DNA from: G965277745 sp965277745
GTDB lineage: Bacteria > Pseudomonadota > Gammaproteobacteria > Cardiobacteriales > Cardiobacteriaceae
Length of the DNA: 64,000 nucleotides
Direction: 5' to 3'
Assembly: GCA_965277745.1 (NCBI GenBank)
Contig: OZ255837.1
Coordinates: 620,001 to 684,000 of the forward strand
Below, in pieces: positions 6,626-16,431 of this stretch (within the stretch, counting starts at the first letter, position 1; each line of letters opens with the position of its first letter). Below the pieces are notes generated by a model. It worked only from the letters and a program-made list of their open reading frames with translations. It was not told the DNA's origin and made no database searches. The position numbers and the translations under genes are program-made.

Positions 6626-7876
6626 TTACCCGTCGTTACCGCGCGTTTTGGCGGAAACCGTCAAACCGCTGATCAACCATGTCTGAAACAGCGAGTAAGA
6701 TATCGCCGCGATATTGTGGCCAAGAAATGCGTCTGTCAGGGAAGCGACCATGAAACAGAGTGTTATCGCGATGCCGGAGTAAGCGAACATGCACTGTTCG
6801 GGTGTCGCTCCTGTTCTTTGCAAACGCCCCAGGTAAAACCACAACGGCGCGAAGTACAGCAGCAACAAAGCGGCCAGGCCGATCAGACCATAGCGAGCGG
6901 CGGTATCAAGGTAGTCGTTATGCAAATGCGCGAACACGGCGATCGATTTGTCGCAGCTTCCGGTCTCCGTCAGGCGTTTCTTCTCGTTGGACAGACCGGG
7001 ATCTCCCCAACCCGCGAATGGCCTTTCTCCGATCAGGTACAAGCTACACTGCCACATCTCCAGGCGCATTCCCTGAGAAGTCGCGATCCGTCCTTCCTTG
7101 TAGGCCTGTATATCGGTGATCACGGCTTGCACACGTTCGCCAACGCCTGTTGCAGGAATCGCGTACAAGGTGGCGAGAAACGCCGTCAATCCCGCCGTAC
7201 CGGCGAGAAGATTTTTTTTGCCAAGACGCTTGCGCGCGGCAAACAAAAAAAGCAACAGCACCGGCGGTAACATGATCCAGCTTCCCCGCCCGCCTCCAAG
7301 CGCCGCGCTGACGATGCCGAAACACAAGGCGAGCAAGGCCAGAAACCAGCAAAGGCCGAAGCGGCGAACGCCGAGAAGAAGAAACCCAGCGGCAACCGCC
7401 ATCACCATCGACAGACCGGAAAAAAGGATATGATGCTGATGGCCAAAATCTCCGATCACCCCCGGCGCCTCAATACGGGACTTGGCGACGACAAGCAACG
7501 CCGCCACGGTCCCCGCGAACAGGCCGGCCACGTAACTCTCGAGTGGCGGGCGGTAACGGGTGAAGCCGAACAAGAACAGCAAAGACAGGGGATAGCGGCT
7601 CAATTCATCGTATTCTTTGACGGGGGAACCGAGAAAGACACGCAAAGCGACCATGACCACGCTAAAGCACGCGACAACGCCGATCCAGCGGCGCGAAGCA
7701 ACGGACAACTTCTCCCGATTCGGCAGAAAAAGCGCCACGATGCCACAGAGCAGGAGAAGCGCCGCGCCATAGCTGTAGCCGCTTGGAACCACGAACATCA
7801 AGGCGAAAAACAGCAACAATGCGACGCCCTGAACGGTACAAAGCGACGCCCGTGTATGCTCCCAAAACCAGTTCAT
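6626..7876 (-). CDS. waaL: O-antigen ligase family membrane protein
   Basis: A 416-residue multi-spanning protein of the Wzy/WaaL class, which transfers undecaprenyl-linked glycan to lipid A-core (or, in PglL relatives, to protein). Many hydrophobic segments surround the conserved ligase motif FAHLHNDYLDTAARYGLIG in the C-terminal third, where the His is the family's functional residue. It lacks the large C-terminal extension of PglL-type protein glycosylases, which favours a lipopolysaccharide or lipooligosaccharide ligase. The ATG at 7876 overlaps the msrAB stop (ATGA) and has GGAG nine bases upstream; the longer frame is inside msrAB. It is last in the bam-lpx-dnaE block. Confidence 0.78.
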   Translation of the reverse strand: MNWFWEHTRASLCTVQGVALLLFFALMFVVPSGYSYGAALLLLCGIVALFLPNREKLSVASRRWIGVVACFSVVMVALRVFLGSPVKEYDELSRYPLSLLFLFGFTRYRPPLESYVAGLFAGTVAALLVVAKSRIEAPGVIGDFGHQHHILFSGLSMVMAVAAGFLLLGVRRFGLCWFLALLALCFGIVSAALGGGRGSWIMLPPVLLLFLFAARKRLGKKNLLAGTAGLTAFLATLYAIPATGVGERVQAVITDIQAYKEGRIATSQGMRLEMWQCSLYLIGERPFAGWGDPGLSNEKKRLTETGSCDKSIAVFAHLHNDYLDTAARYGLIGLAALLLLYFAPLWFYLGRLQRTGATPEQCMFAYSGIAITLCFMVASLTDAFLGHNIAAISYSLFQTWLISGLTVSAKTRGNDG

Positions 7877-8895
7877 TGGCGTTTCTCCAGCAAAGCGATC
7901 AGATCGCCATACCCCTGTGCCCGCATCTCGGCATGCGGCACAAAACGTAGACTGACGCCGTTGATGCAATAACGCCGCCCGCCGCTTTCCCGCGGCCCGT
8001 CGTCAAAGACATGGCCGAGATGGGAATCGGCGATGCGACTGCGCACTTCGATACGCCGCATGCCGTGTCTGTCGTCGTCACATTCGCGCACCGCCTTCTC
8101 TTGCAGCGGACGGCTGAAACTCGGCCAGCCACAGTCGCAAGAAAATTTATCCGCAGACAGAAAAAGCGGTTCGCCGCTTACGACATCCACATAAATACCT
8201 GTCTCGAAAAGGCTATTATAGGGATGGGAAAACGGCGCTTCGGTCGCGTTTTTCCGGGTCACCTCATAGGCAAGGGGCGACAGACGATCCCGCAGTGTCG
8301 GATCGTCCGCTTTACGATAGCAGTTTCCTTGACCGCTTCGCGCCTTGACAGAGACGGGGGCGCGAGCACTTTCTCGCGCCCGCCGGCGCTCGTTATCATC
8401 AAGTGGCGCATGCGCCGCGGCAAGCGCGATATGACAATAGCCCCGCGGATTTTTTTCAAGATAATCCTGATGCTCTTCCTCCGCCGCAGTGAAATTCACA
8501 AGGGGGGCGACTTCCACCGCGATAGGCCTGTCATAGGATGCTTGTAATCCCTTCAGCGCGCGTTTTACCAAGGCAAGTGGCCACGTCCGCCGCGCGTAGA
8601 TACCGCTGCGATACTGCATGCCACAATCATTTCCCTGGCGGTTGACGCTGGTCGGATCGATCACGCGGAAAAAATATTGCAGCAATTCGGCAAGGGAGAT
8701 GGTATCGGCGGCGTAGGTGACGGCAACTGTCTCGGCGGCCCCGCTCGCACCACTGCAAACCGTCTCGTAATCCGGCGCGTCCACCGTGCTGTTGGCGTAA
8801 CCGCAAATCGCCGCGACAACCCCGTCGATTCGTTTGCAGTATGCCTGCAAACCCCAGAAACAGCCGCCGGCGAGATAGATTGTCTGTTTTTCCAT
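7873..8895 (-). CDS. msrAB: MsrA-MsrB fusion methionine sulfoxide reductase
   Basis: A 340-residue fused enzyme reducing both methionine sulfoxide epimers. The MsrA half opens with GGCFWG (nucleophile Cys12). The MsrB half (about 190-340) has YEVTRKNATEAPFS, CGWPSF and the catalytic RYCINGVSL (Cys310). The CxxC zinc-binding pairs of classical MsrB are absent: the first site reads GIYVDVVSGEPLF. That is the zinc-free form found in Neisseria PilB-like enzymes, but the thioredoxin-like N-terminal domain of PilB is missing and no signal peptide is seen, so it is probably cytoplasmic. It lies 30 bases after dnaE and overlaps waaL. Confidence 0.93.
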   Translation of the reverse strand: MEKQTIYLAGGCFWGLQAYCKRIDGVVAAICGYANSTVDAPDYETVCSGASGAAETVAVTYAADTISLAELLQYFFRVIDPTSVNRQGNDCGMQYRSGIYARRTWPLALVKRALKGLQASYDRPIAVEVAPLVNFTAAEEEHQDYLEKNPRGYCHIALAAAHAPLDDNERRRARESARAPVSVKARSGQGNCYRKADDPTLRDRLSPLAYEVTRKNATEAPFSHPYNSLFETGIYVDVVSGEPLFLSADKFSCDCGWPSFSRPLQEKAVRECDDDRHGMRRIEVRSRIADSHLGHVFDDGPRESGGRRYCINGVSLRFVPHAEMRAQGYGDLIALLEKRQ

Positions 8896-8925
8896 TGTCT
8901 TATCCCGTCGAAAAAATTCGCTGTC

Positions 8926-11900
8926 TCAGTATAATAAGGTAACGTTGTTTTCGCCAAAGGTTTCATGGATCCGCTCAAGCGCCTCACGATCGAGGCGATA
9001 GCGTCCGTCTAGGCGCAACCGGCCAGCGGCTGCCGCCGAAGGCGAAGAAAGCGACAGATGGATAACCATCCCCGATGTCGCGTCGTTTTCCGGGACGCGT
9101 ATTCTCTGGAAACGTGCGAACGTGCGTACATCGAGCGTGTCCATCGTGGTTTCGATTTGCACCGCCTTGGCAAGGACGTAGCACGCTTCATCGAAAGCGA
9201 ACACCTGTTCTGCGGTCAAACGCCAATTCTGCTGGTAAAACGCGTATTCCGCTTTCGCCTGCACAACCATCAGTTGATCGATAACAAGCAGCTCTCGATA
9301 ACGTTCGAGTTGTTCGCCGAACAGCGTCACTTCGAGTTTGCCAAGACGGTCATCGAGGGTGACGAAAGCCATCGGTTGACCTTTTTTGGTAACAATCCGA
9401 CGCACATCGACGATCATTCCGCCAAGTTTGACGAATCGCGCTTCCCCGCGCCGTTTCGGCTGCGTCCAGGCGGCGATCGTTTCCTCAAGTTCGGCGAGAG
9501 AGGCGCCACAGATCGCGCGCAGTTTCCGGGCCACGGCGTTAACCGGATGACCGCTCAAAAACAAACCGATGGTTTGTTTTTCGTAAGCCAGTTGGGTGCC
9601 GATTTCCCAAGCCTTATGGGCGTCGACCTGCAACGTCTGACCGTTATCGCCTTCATCGAACAAGCCGAACATATCCTCTTGGCGGTTTTTCTCGTTTTCA
9701 TGATATTGTTCGGCAAGCTTAAGCGCCTGCGGCAAGACATGGAACAGGCCGCCACGATTCGCCTCGATATCGTCGAACGCGCCGGCGCAAATCAACGTTT
9801 CCAGGGTGTTGCGCTTGAGCGTTTTCAGATCCATTCGCCGGCATAAATCGAGAAGACAGACAAACGCTCCGTTGGCGTCACGTTCGCCGATGATGAGATC
9901 AATGGCCGCCTGACCCACCCCCTTGACCGCACCGAGTCCGAATATCACGCGACCGGATTCGTCGACGCCGAAGGCGTAGCTGGAATGATTGAGCGACGGC
10001 GGATGAACGGTCACGCCGATTTCCCGACATTCCTCGATGTGTTGAACGACTTTGTCGCTTCTGTCCATGTCGGAGGTGAGCACGGCGGCCATGAATTCAG
10101 CCGGATAATGCGTTTTCAACCACGCGGTCTGATAGGACAGCAAGGCATAGGCGGCAGAATGCGATTTGTTGAAGCCATATTCAGCAAATTTCGCTATCAG
10201 ATCGAAGATATCGGTCGCCACTTTTTCGCCGACACCGCCTGTAACCGCACGCTCTACGAAAACCGCTTTCTGCTCGTCCATGACCTCGGTTTTTTTCTTC
10301 CCCATCGCGCGGCGCAATAAATCGGCCTCGCCGAGACTGTAGTTGGCGAGCACCTGCGCGACTTGCATGACCTGTTCCTGATAGACCATGACGCCGTAAG
10401 TCGTCTTGAGAATGGATTCAAGCGCCGGATGGGGATATTGTACCGCGGCAAAGCCGTGTTTGCGGTTGATGAAGTCGTCGACCATGCCCGATTGCAGGGG
10501 ACCCGGACGAAACAGGGCGACGAGGGCGATGATATCTTCGAAACTGTCCGGCTGTAACTTTTTGATCAGATTTCTCATGCCGGGGGATTCGAGCTGAAAA
10601 ACGGCCGTCGTGCGGCAGGATTTAAGAAGATCGAAAGTATCGGAATCATTGAGGGCAATCTCGGTGATACGGAAATCACCCGCCTTGCCTTCGCGCTTGC
10701 GGCGCAGATTGATATTGGCGACCGCCCAATCGATGACCGTCAGGGTACGTAACCCGAGAAAATCGAATTTGACGAGCCCCGCCACTTCGATATCGTCCTT
10801 GTCGAACTGGGTGACCAACGCGCCGCCCGCCTGTTCACAATAAAGCGCGGAAAAATCGGTCAGCCGGGTCGGTGCGATCACCACCCCGCCGGCGTGTTTG
10901 CCGACATTTCGCGCAAGCCCTTCGAGTTGCATGGCAATGTCGAGAAGATAGCGGGTTTCCTCGTCATTTTCATACTGCTCGAGCAGATCGGCGGAAAAAA
11001 ATTCCGCCTTTTCCTTCGCTTTTTCGCTACGCCCCAAAGCGTCCGGCAAAGTAACACCAAGCGCCGTGGGGACCATTTTGGAAATTCGGTCGACCACCGT
11101 GTATGGCATGCCCAGCACGCGCCCGACATCACGGACCACCGCCTTTGCCGCCATCGTGCCATGGGTCGCGATCTGCGCGACTCTGTCATTACCGTACTTT
11201 TCGGCGACATAATGAATCACCCGATCCCGTTTTTCCATACAAAAATCGATATCGAAATCCGGCATGGAAACCCGTTCGGGGTTGAGAAAGCGTTCAAAGA
11301 GCAGATCGTAGGCAAGCGGATCAAGATCGGTGATTTGCAGCGCGAAGGCGACGAGTGAACCTGCACCGGAGCCGCGCCCCGGCCCGACCGGAACGTCGTT
11401 ATCCTTGGCCCAGCGGATGAAGTCGGCGACAATCAGGAAGTAGCCCGGAAAATCCATCTGATTGATCACCGCGAGCTCGTCTTGCAAACGGGCGCGGTAA
11501 AGTGGCGTCTTCTCCGCCCGCAACGCGGGATCCGGGTAGAGCGCCTGCATACGCCTCTCAAGGCCCTCACCCGCCTGTTCGATCAGATACTTCTTGATGT
11601 CGACGCCTTGTGCAAGCGGGAAATCCGGCAGATGATAATGATCGAGATCAAGGACGACATTGCATCTTTGCGCCACCGCTGCCGTATTCTCCACCAGAAT
11701 TGCGGCGTCGGAGAACGCCGCCTGCATGTCCGCCACGCTACGCAGATGCTGCTTTTCCGTGTAATGGCGCGGCCGCTTCGGATCGTCCATCACGTGCCCA
11801 TTTGAAATACACACCCGCGCCTCGTGTACCTGATAATCGTCCGCGCCCGGAAAACAGGCGAGATTGGTCGCCACCGCCGGCAAATGCAAGCGTTCGGCGA

Positions 11901-12453
11901 TCCTCGCAGATGCTGCCATCAAGGCCTCTTCACCCGCCTGGCCGCATCTTGACACCTGCAAATAAAAACGTCCGGGGAAAATTTTCCGCCAATATTCGGC
12001 CCGCGCCTCGGCCAGGGTAAAATCGCCGTTGCCGAGCGCCCTGCCGATATCGCCCTCAAGGCCGCCGGAAAGGGCGAGGATGCCGCCGCACTGCGCGACG
12101 GTGAAACGTTCCATGTTGGTGGCGATCTCCCCGTGATGCTGGTCGCTGACATAAGCGAAGCTGAGTAATTCACAGAGATGCTTGAACCCCTCCGCGTTCT
12201 GGATAAGCAGAATCAACTGAGCGATTCTCCCCTCCCCGTCACGCACGGAAAGATCGCAGCCGAGTACCGGCTTGACCCCCAAGGCACGCATTTTCTTGTA
12301 GAACTTCACCGCACCATAGAGTGTGTTGCGATCGCAGAGCGCCATCGCTTCGAGCCCCTGTTGCGCGGCGAAATTTCCCAGGTCCTCGATGCGCAGGATA
12401 CTGTCGCTCAGGGAATATTCGCTGTGCACATGCAAGGGAACGTAGGCGGCCAT
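8926..12453 (-). CDS. dnaE: DNA polymerase III alpha subunit
   Basis: The replicative polymerase, 1175 residues, close to the usual DnaE length. An N-terminal PHP domain starts with HVHSEYSLSDS (8-18). The palm carries the catalytic aspartates in MPDFDIDFCMEKR (about 398-404) and FDFLGLRTL; helix-hairpin-helix and OB-fold regions follow (GGMIVDVRRIVTKKGQPMAF). It starts two bases after rnhB, as in many gammaproteobacteria where the lpxA-lpxB-rnhB-dnaE order is conserved. I see no intein or frameshift. Confidence 0.97.
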   Translation of the reverse strand: MAAYVPLHVHSEYSLSDSILRIEDLGNFAAQQGLEAMALCDRNTLYGAVKFYKKMRALGVKPVLGCDLSVRDGEGRIAQLILLIQNAEGFKHLCELLSFAYVSDQHHGEIATNMERFTVAQCGGILALSGGLEGDIGRALGNGDFTLAEARAEYWRKIFPGRFYLQVSRCGQAGEEALMAASARIAERLHLPAVATNLACFPGADDYQVHEARVCISNGHVMDDPKRPRHYTEKQHLRSVADMQAAFSDAAILVENTAAVAQRCNVVLDLDHYHLPDFPLAQGVDIKKYLIEQAGEGLERRMQALYPDPALRAEKTPLYRARLQDELAVINQMDFPGYFLIVADFIRWAKDNDVPVGPGRGSGAGSLVAFALQITDLDPLAYDLLFERFLNPERVSMPDFDIDFCMEKRDRVIHYVAEKYGNDRVAQIATHGTMAAKAVVRDVGRVLGMPYTVVDRISKMVPTALGVTLPDALGRSEKAKEKAEFFSADLLEQYENDEETRYLLDIAMQLEGLARNVGKHAGGVVIAPTRLTDFSALYCEQAGGALVTQFDKDDIEVAGLVKFDFLGLRTLTVIDWAVANINLRRKREGKAGDFRITEIALNDSDTFDLLKSCRTTAVFQLESPGMRNLIKKLQPDSFEDIIALVALFRPGPLQSGMVDDFINRKHGFAAVQYPHPALESILKTTYGVMVYQEQVMQVAQVLANYSLGEADLLRRAMGKKKTEVMDEQKAVFVERAVTGGVGEKVATDIFDLIAKFAEYGFNKSHSAAYALLSYQTAWLKTHYPAEFMAAVLTSDMDRSDKVVQHIEECREIGVTVHPPSLNHSSYAFGVDESGRVIFGLGAVKGVGQAAIDLIIGERDANGAFVCLLDLCRRMDLKTLKRNTLETLICAGAFDDIEANRGGLFHVLPQALKLAEQYHENEKNRQEDMFGLFDEGDNGQTLQVDAHKAWEIGTQLAYEKQTIGLFLSGHPVNAVARKLRAICGASLAELEETIAAWTQPKRRGEARFVKLGGMIVDVRRIVTKKGQPMAFVTLDDRLGKLEVTLFGEQLERYRELLVIDQLMVVQAKAEYAFYQQNWRLTAEQVFAFDEACYVLAKAVQIETTMDTLDVRTFARFQRIRVPENDATSGMVIHLSLSSPSAAAAGRLRLDGRYRLDREALERIHETFGENNVTLLY

Positions 12454-12455
12454 CT

Positions 12456-13034
12456 CTACCCGCCTCCGCTCAACAAGGCGGCGATCGGCGCATAACTGCG
12501 GCGGTGGCAGGCGAGCACGCCGAAACGCCGCAAGGCGTCCACATGGCGTTTCGTGCCATAGCCTTTATGGGCGGAAAAACCATACTCCGGGTGACATAGA
12601 TCAAGGGTGGCCATCTGTCTGTCACGCGACACTTTGGCGACGATCGAAGCGGCGGCGATCGCCGCCTCGCGAGCGTCTCCGCCAACCAGTGCCGTAGCAG
12701 GAAAAGGTAACTCGGGAAGAAATTTACCATCGACCAATACCCGCGCCGGGGTAACGGCAAGCCCGAGCACCGCGGCGCGCATCGCCTCCAAGGTCGCGCG
12801 ATGAATGTCGAGGCGATCTATTTGCGCCGCCGCTACCTGCGCGTAACAGACAGCGAGCGCTTGGGTCATGATCCCTTCGAAGAACCGGTCGCGCCGCTTG
12901 GGAGAAAGCTTTTTGCTCTCTTGCAACCCCGCCAGATCATATCGTGGCGGCAAAATCACCGCGGCGGCAACTATATTGCCCGCCCACGCCCCTCTGCCGG
13001 CTTCATCGACGCCGGCGACCGGCAGATCGCTCAT
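12456..13034 (-). CDS. rnhB: ribonuclease HII
   Basis: 192 residues. It removes ribonucleotides and RNA from DNA-RNA hybrids. The signature VAGVDEAGRG lies at residues 6-15 (metal-binding Asp10, Glu11), with later conserved segments LVDGKF and AAASIVAKVSRDR, and KGYGTKRHVDAL near the C-terminus. Its start overlaps lpxB by four bases, and dnaE follows two bases after the stop. Confidence 0.96.
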   Translation of the reverse strand: MSDLPVAGVDEAGRGAWAGNIVAAAVILPPRYDLAGLQESKKLSPKRRDRFFEGIMTQALAVCYAQVAAAQIDRLDIHRATLEAMRAAVLGLAVTPARVLVDGKFLPELPFPATALVGGDAREAAIAAASIVAKVSRDRQMATLDLCHPEYGFSAHKGYGTKRHVDALRRFGVLACHRRSYAPIAALLSGGG

Positions 13035-14185
13035 GACTTTTCCCCGCGGAGCGAATCGGCAATCGCCTGCGCAGCGCGCCGGGAGACGTTTTTCGGCAAG
13101 ACTCTCGTGATCTCGCGCAACGCGATGAGCTGCCGCTCGCGCGCGGCGCTGTCCGCAAGCAGTTTCGTGGCGTCTTCGGCAAGATTTTCCGCCGTGCAGT
13201 CATCCTGAATCCATTCGTGCACCACTTCTCTGCCGGCGAGTAGATTCGGCAGGCTGAAGCGCTCGATCTTCAACAAACGCCGCGCAATCATCGCGGTAAG
13301 CGGGTGAACGCGATAAGCGACCAGCATCGGGCGTTGGAGCAAGGCGGCTTCGAGGGTAATCGTGCCGCTGGCAAGGATCACGGCATCCGCGGCGGAAAGG
13401 GACAAGGCGCTGTCACGGTCGCAAAGGATCACCGCCTCGGGTGACGGCAAGGAATGGCGAAGGATATCGCCGATCAACGCCTTATGATCGGTGTTGGCGA
13501 TCGAAATCAGCGCGCCGAGATCGCTGCGGCACGCTTTCATCCGGGCGAACGCGCGCAGAAACAGCGGCAGCAACCGTTCGATCTCGCTTTTGCGCGAGCC
13601 GGGAAAAATCCCGATCAAGGGACGCTCTGGAAAAGCGAGCGAAAGCGCTTGCCGCGCTTCCTGTTTGCTGACCGGATGGAGACGATCGGCCATCGGATGC
13701 CCGACAAAAACGGCGGCCACCTGATGCCTGTCATAAATCGAAGTTTCGAAAGGGAACAGGCAAAGAACCAGATCGACCGAGCGTTTGATTTTCTCGACGC
13801 GCTTTTCCTTCCAGGCCCAAAGCGAGGGGCTGACATACTGCACCGTGTGAACCCCGCGTCCGTGTAAAACCTTGGCAAGACGCAGATTGAAATCCGGCGC
13901 GTCAATGCCGATGAACAGATCCGGCGGATGCGCCGCCCAGAACGCCAAAAGCGATCGCTTGATCACGATGATCGCGCGCAAATGAAGGAGAACCTCGACG
14001 AGGCCCATTACCGAAAGAGCGGCCATGTCCGCGAGCGATTCCAGTCCAGCGCTTCGCATCCACTCGCCGCCGATACCGGTAAATCGCGCGCCGGGATAAC
14101 GTGCGCGCAACGCCGCGATCAACGGAGCGCCGAGCCTGTCGCCCGAGGGTTCAGCGGCGACGATGGCGATATGAAGGCCCGCCAT
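13031..14185 (-). CDS. lpxB: lipid-A-disaccharide synthase
   Basis: 384 residues, glycosyltransferase family 19. It joins UDP-diacylglucosamine to lipid X to form the lipid A disaccharide at the inner membrane. The N-terminus AAEPSGDRLGAPLIAAL matches the family, and QYVSPSLWAWKEKR and GIFPGSRKSEIERLLP are the conserved acceptor and UDP-binding motifs. One base separates its start from the lpxA stop, and it overlaps rnhB, so it is translated as part of the bam-lpx-dnaE block. Confidence 0.97.
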   Translation of the reverse strand: MAGLHIAIVAAEPSGDRLGAPLIAALRARYPGARFTGIGGEWMRSAGLESLADMAALSVMGLVEVLLHLRAIIVIKRSLLAFWAAHPPDLFIGIDAPDFNLRLAKVLHGRGVHTVQYVSPSLWAWKEKRVEKIKRSVDLVLCLFPFETSIYDRHQVAAVFVGHPMADRLHPVSKQEARQALSLAFPERPLIGIFPGSRKSEIERLLPLFLRAFARMKACRSDLGALISIANTDHKALIGDILRHSLPSPEAVILCDRDSALSLSAADAVILASGTITLEAALLQRPMLVAYRVHPLTAMIARRLLKIERFSLPNLLAGREVVHEWIQDDCTAENLAEDATKLLADSAARERQLIALREITRVLPKNVSRRAAQAIADSLRGEKS

Positions 14186-14186
14186 T

Positions 14187-14960
14187 TCAGCGTATCAGCC
14201 CGCGTTTACCGGTCTCCCCCAGAAACGCGGCAATCGTTGCCACCGCCGCGGAATTTTCCGCCATGGCATCGATTTTCCCGCGCGCTTCGGCAAGCAACAA
14301 ATTTTCCTGGTAGAGATGATGAAAAGCCGTTTTGATCGCAGCCACTTCTTCCGTGGCGAAGGCGTTACGGCGCAACCCTTCAATGTTGATACCGGCCGCT
14401 TTCGCCGGCATGCCGGCGACCATCGAGTACGGAGGCACGTTGTGTTTCACCCCGCTCGAAAAGGCGACAATGCTGTAAACGCCGATTCGCACGAACTGAT
14501 AGACGAGCGCATAGCCGCCGAGAATCACGTGGTCATCAATTCGGACATGCCCGGCGAGCGCGGCATTGTTGGCGAAAACCGTATGATTGCCGACCACGCA
14601 GTCATGGGCGATATGAACATAGGCCATGATCCAGTTGTCATCGCCGATTCTGGTGGCGCCACTGTCCTGAACCGTGCCGCGATTGAAGGTGACGAATTCA
14701 CGAATGGTGTTGTCATCCCCGATCGTCAACCATGTTTGTTCACCGTTGTATTTCTTGTCCTGCGGCATCGTGCCGAGCGAGGCGAACTGGAAAATGCGGT
14801 TGTTTCTGCCGATTTTCGTCGGCCCCTCGATCACCACGTGAGGGCCAATCTCCGTGCCACTGCCGATTGCCACTTTCGCCCCGATGACACTGTAGGCGCC
14901 AATCGCCACCCCCGAAGCGATTTCCGCGGAAGGGTCGACCACAGCGCTCGGATGGATCAT
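14187..14960 (-). CDS. lpxA: UDP-N-acetylglucosamine acyltransferase
   Basis: 257 residues. The first step of lipid A synthesis, adding a 3-hydroxyacyl chain from ACP. The left-handed beta-helix is evident from hexapeptide repeats (IHPSAVVDPSAEI, IGAYSVIG). The catalytic His is in AHDCVVGNHTVFANN, followed by the AALAGHV and GGYALVYQFVRIG segments. The ATG overlaps the last base of the fabZ stop (TGATG), which fixes the start 16 codons after the first possible one. Confidence 0.97.
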   Translation of the reverse strand: MIHPSAVVDPSAEIASGVAIGAYSVIGAKVAIGSGTEIGPHVVIEGPTKIGRNNRIFQFASLGTMPQDKKYNGEQTWLTIGDDNTIREFVTFNRGTVQDSGATRIGDDNWIMAYVHIAHDCVVGNHTVFANNAALAGHVRIDDHVILGGYALVYQFVRIGVYSIVAFSSGVKHNVPPYSMVAGMPAKAAGINIEGLRRNAFATEEVAAIKTAFHHLYQENLLLAEARGKIDAMAENSAAVATIAAFLGETGKRGLIR

Positions 14961-15439
14961 CAAGCATTTCCCTTGGCGGCGGAAGTACACATGATCTGCG
15001 CGGTACACACCAGTTGTTCCTCGACCGTCGCCTTGGCGTTGAACGACCAGATACCGCGCCGCGAATGAATCAGCCGGACATCGAGAAGCAGCTGGTCACC
15101 GGGAACCACGGTCTTGCGAAAACGCGCCTTGTCGATGCCGACGAAAAAATAGATGCCGTCTTCTTCCGGTTCATCCGGCAATCCAAGTACCCGCTTTCCG
15201 TTTTTCACCCCGAGAATACCCGCTGATTGCGCCATCGCCTCAATCACGAGGACACCGGGCATGACCGCTTTGCCGGGGAAATGGCCCTGGAAGAATGGTT
15301 CGTTGACACTTACATTCTTGATCGCGAGGATATGACTGAGCGGGTCGACCTCGACAATACGGTCGATCAGTAAAAAAGGGTGGCGATGCGGCAGGTAACG
15401 GCGAATTTCTTCGATATCCATCGCGGTAGTGACAGTCAT
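14960..15439 (-). CDS. fabZ: 3-hydroxyacyl-ACP dehydratase FabZ
   Basis: 159 residues, a hot-dog fold dehydratase of fatty acid elongation. It contains LPHRHPFLLIDRI (16-28) and the active-site helix region HFPGKAVMPGVLVIEAMAQ with His53 and Glu67. The ATG overlaps the lpxD stop by four bases (ATGA); the longer frame lies within lpxD. Placement between lpxD and lpxA is the standard gammaproteobacterial order and couples hydroxyacyl-ACP supply to lipid A. Confidence 0.97.
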   Translation of the reverse strand: MTVTTAMDIEEIRRYLPHRHPFLLIDRIVEVDPLSHILAIKNVSVNEPFFQGHFPGKAVMPGVLVIEAMAQSAGILGVKNGKRVLGLPDEPEEDGIYFFVGIDKARFRKTVVPGDQLLLDVRLIHSRRGIWSFNAKATVEEQLVCTAQIMCTSAAKGNA

Positions 15440-16431
15440 TTTTCTCTTCCCCAAGTTCTCAGTTTGGCCACCAAACGCTGCCATTGTTTTGTCGGCATCA
15501 CCGGTATACCCGAAGAATAAAGACCAGGTTTGGTAATCGATTTGCTGATCGAAGAATGACCGGTGAACTGAGCGCCATCACAAATGTCGATGTGCCCGTT
15601 GAACACACAGGCCCCACCGACCAGGCAGTATTTGCCGAAAGTCACCGATCCGGCGATGACACAACAGCCGGCAATCGCTGTATGATCGCCAATCACGACA
15701 TTGTGCGCGATCTGGATCAAGTTGTCGAGCTTGACCCCGTTACCGATCACGGTATCGTCGATTGTGCCGCGGTCGACCATGGTCCCGGCACCGATTTCCA
15801 CATCGTCTCCGATACGCACGCCACCGAACTGAGGCAGCGCCTTCCACCGCCCCTCCTCGAAAACATTGCCAAATCCGCGCTCGCCGATCACCGCGTTGCC
15901 AAGAATATTGCAACGCGCACCGACCTGGGTCCCGGCGAGCAAGCGCACGCCGGGACCGATACGCGTGTGCGCACCGATACGCACTTTCTCGCCGACCATC
16001 GCCTGCGCCTCGATGTGCACGCCATCGCCGATTGTCGCACCGTCACAGACCACGGCACCCGCGGCGATACGCACTTCTTCGCCGATCACCGCGTCACAAG
16101 CGACACTGGCCTCGTGATGAACGCCGCTCGCGACCATTTTTCTTTGCTCGGCGGTGATCCGTTCGCTGACCACGCGCCAGGCATGGCGCACATCGGCAAC
16201 AACAATCTGGGTGGCGCCACTCTCGACAATGGCTTTCTCGACCAGTAAAAGGGAAAGCTTGCTTTGCAGCACCTGATGATGATACTTGTGATCGGCGAGA
16301 AAGCCGATCTCGCCTTCTCCGCCATGGGTCAACGAGCCCACGCCATAGATTTCCACACCGGGACCGAGATGTTCTCCGCCGATCTCTCGAGCGAGTTCAA
16401 GCGAGGATAAAGGATCAGCGAGGAGATTCAT
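15436..16431 (-). CDS. lpxD: UDP-3-O-acylglucosamine N-acyltransferase
   Basis: 331 residues. The third acylation step of lipid A synthesis. An N-terminal uridine-binding domain (EIYGVGSLTHGGEGEIGFL) precedes a long left-handed beta-helix with many hexapeptide repeats; the catalytic region is IQIAHNVVIGDHTAIAG. The start MNLLADPL is preferred because GGAG lies nine bases upstream; a GTG five codons earlier also opens the frame. It overlaps the skp 3' end by 17 bases. Confidence 0.95.
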   Translation of the reverse strand: MNLLADPLSSLELAREIGGEHLGPGVEIYGVGSLTHGGEGEIGFLADHKYHHQVLQSKLSLLLVEKAIVESGATQIVVADVRHAWRVVSERITAEQRKMVASGVHHEASVACDAVIGEEVRIAAGAVVCDGATIGDGVHIEAQAMVGEKVRIGAHTRIGPGVRLLAGTQVGARCNILGNAVIGERGFGNVFEEGRWKALPQFGGVRIGDDVEIGAGTMVDRGTIDDTVIGNGVKLDNLIQIAHNVVIGDHTAIAGCCVIAGSVTFGKYCLVGGACVFNGHIDICDGAQFTGHSSISKSITKPGLYSSGIPVMPTKQWQRLVAKLRTWGREK

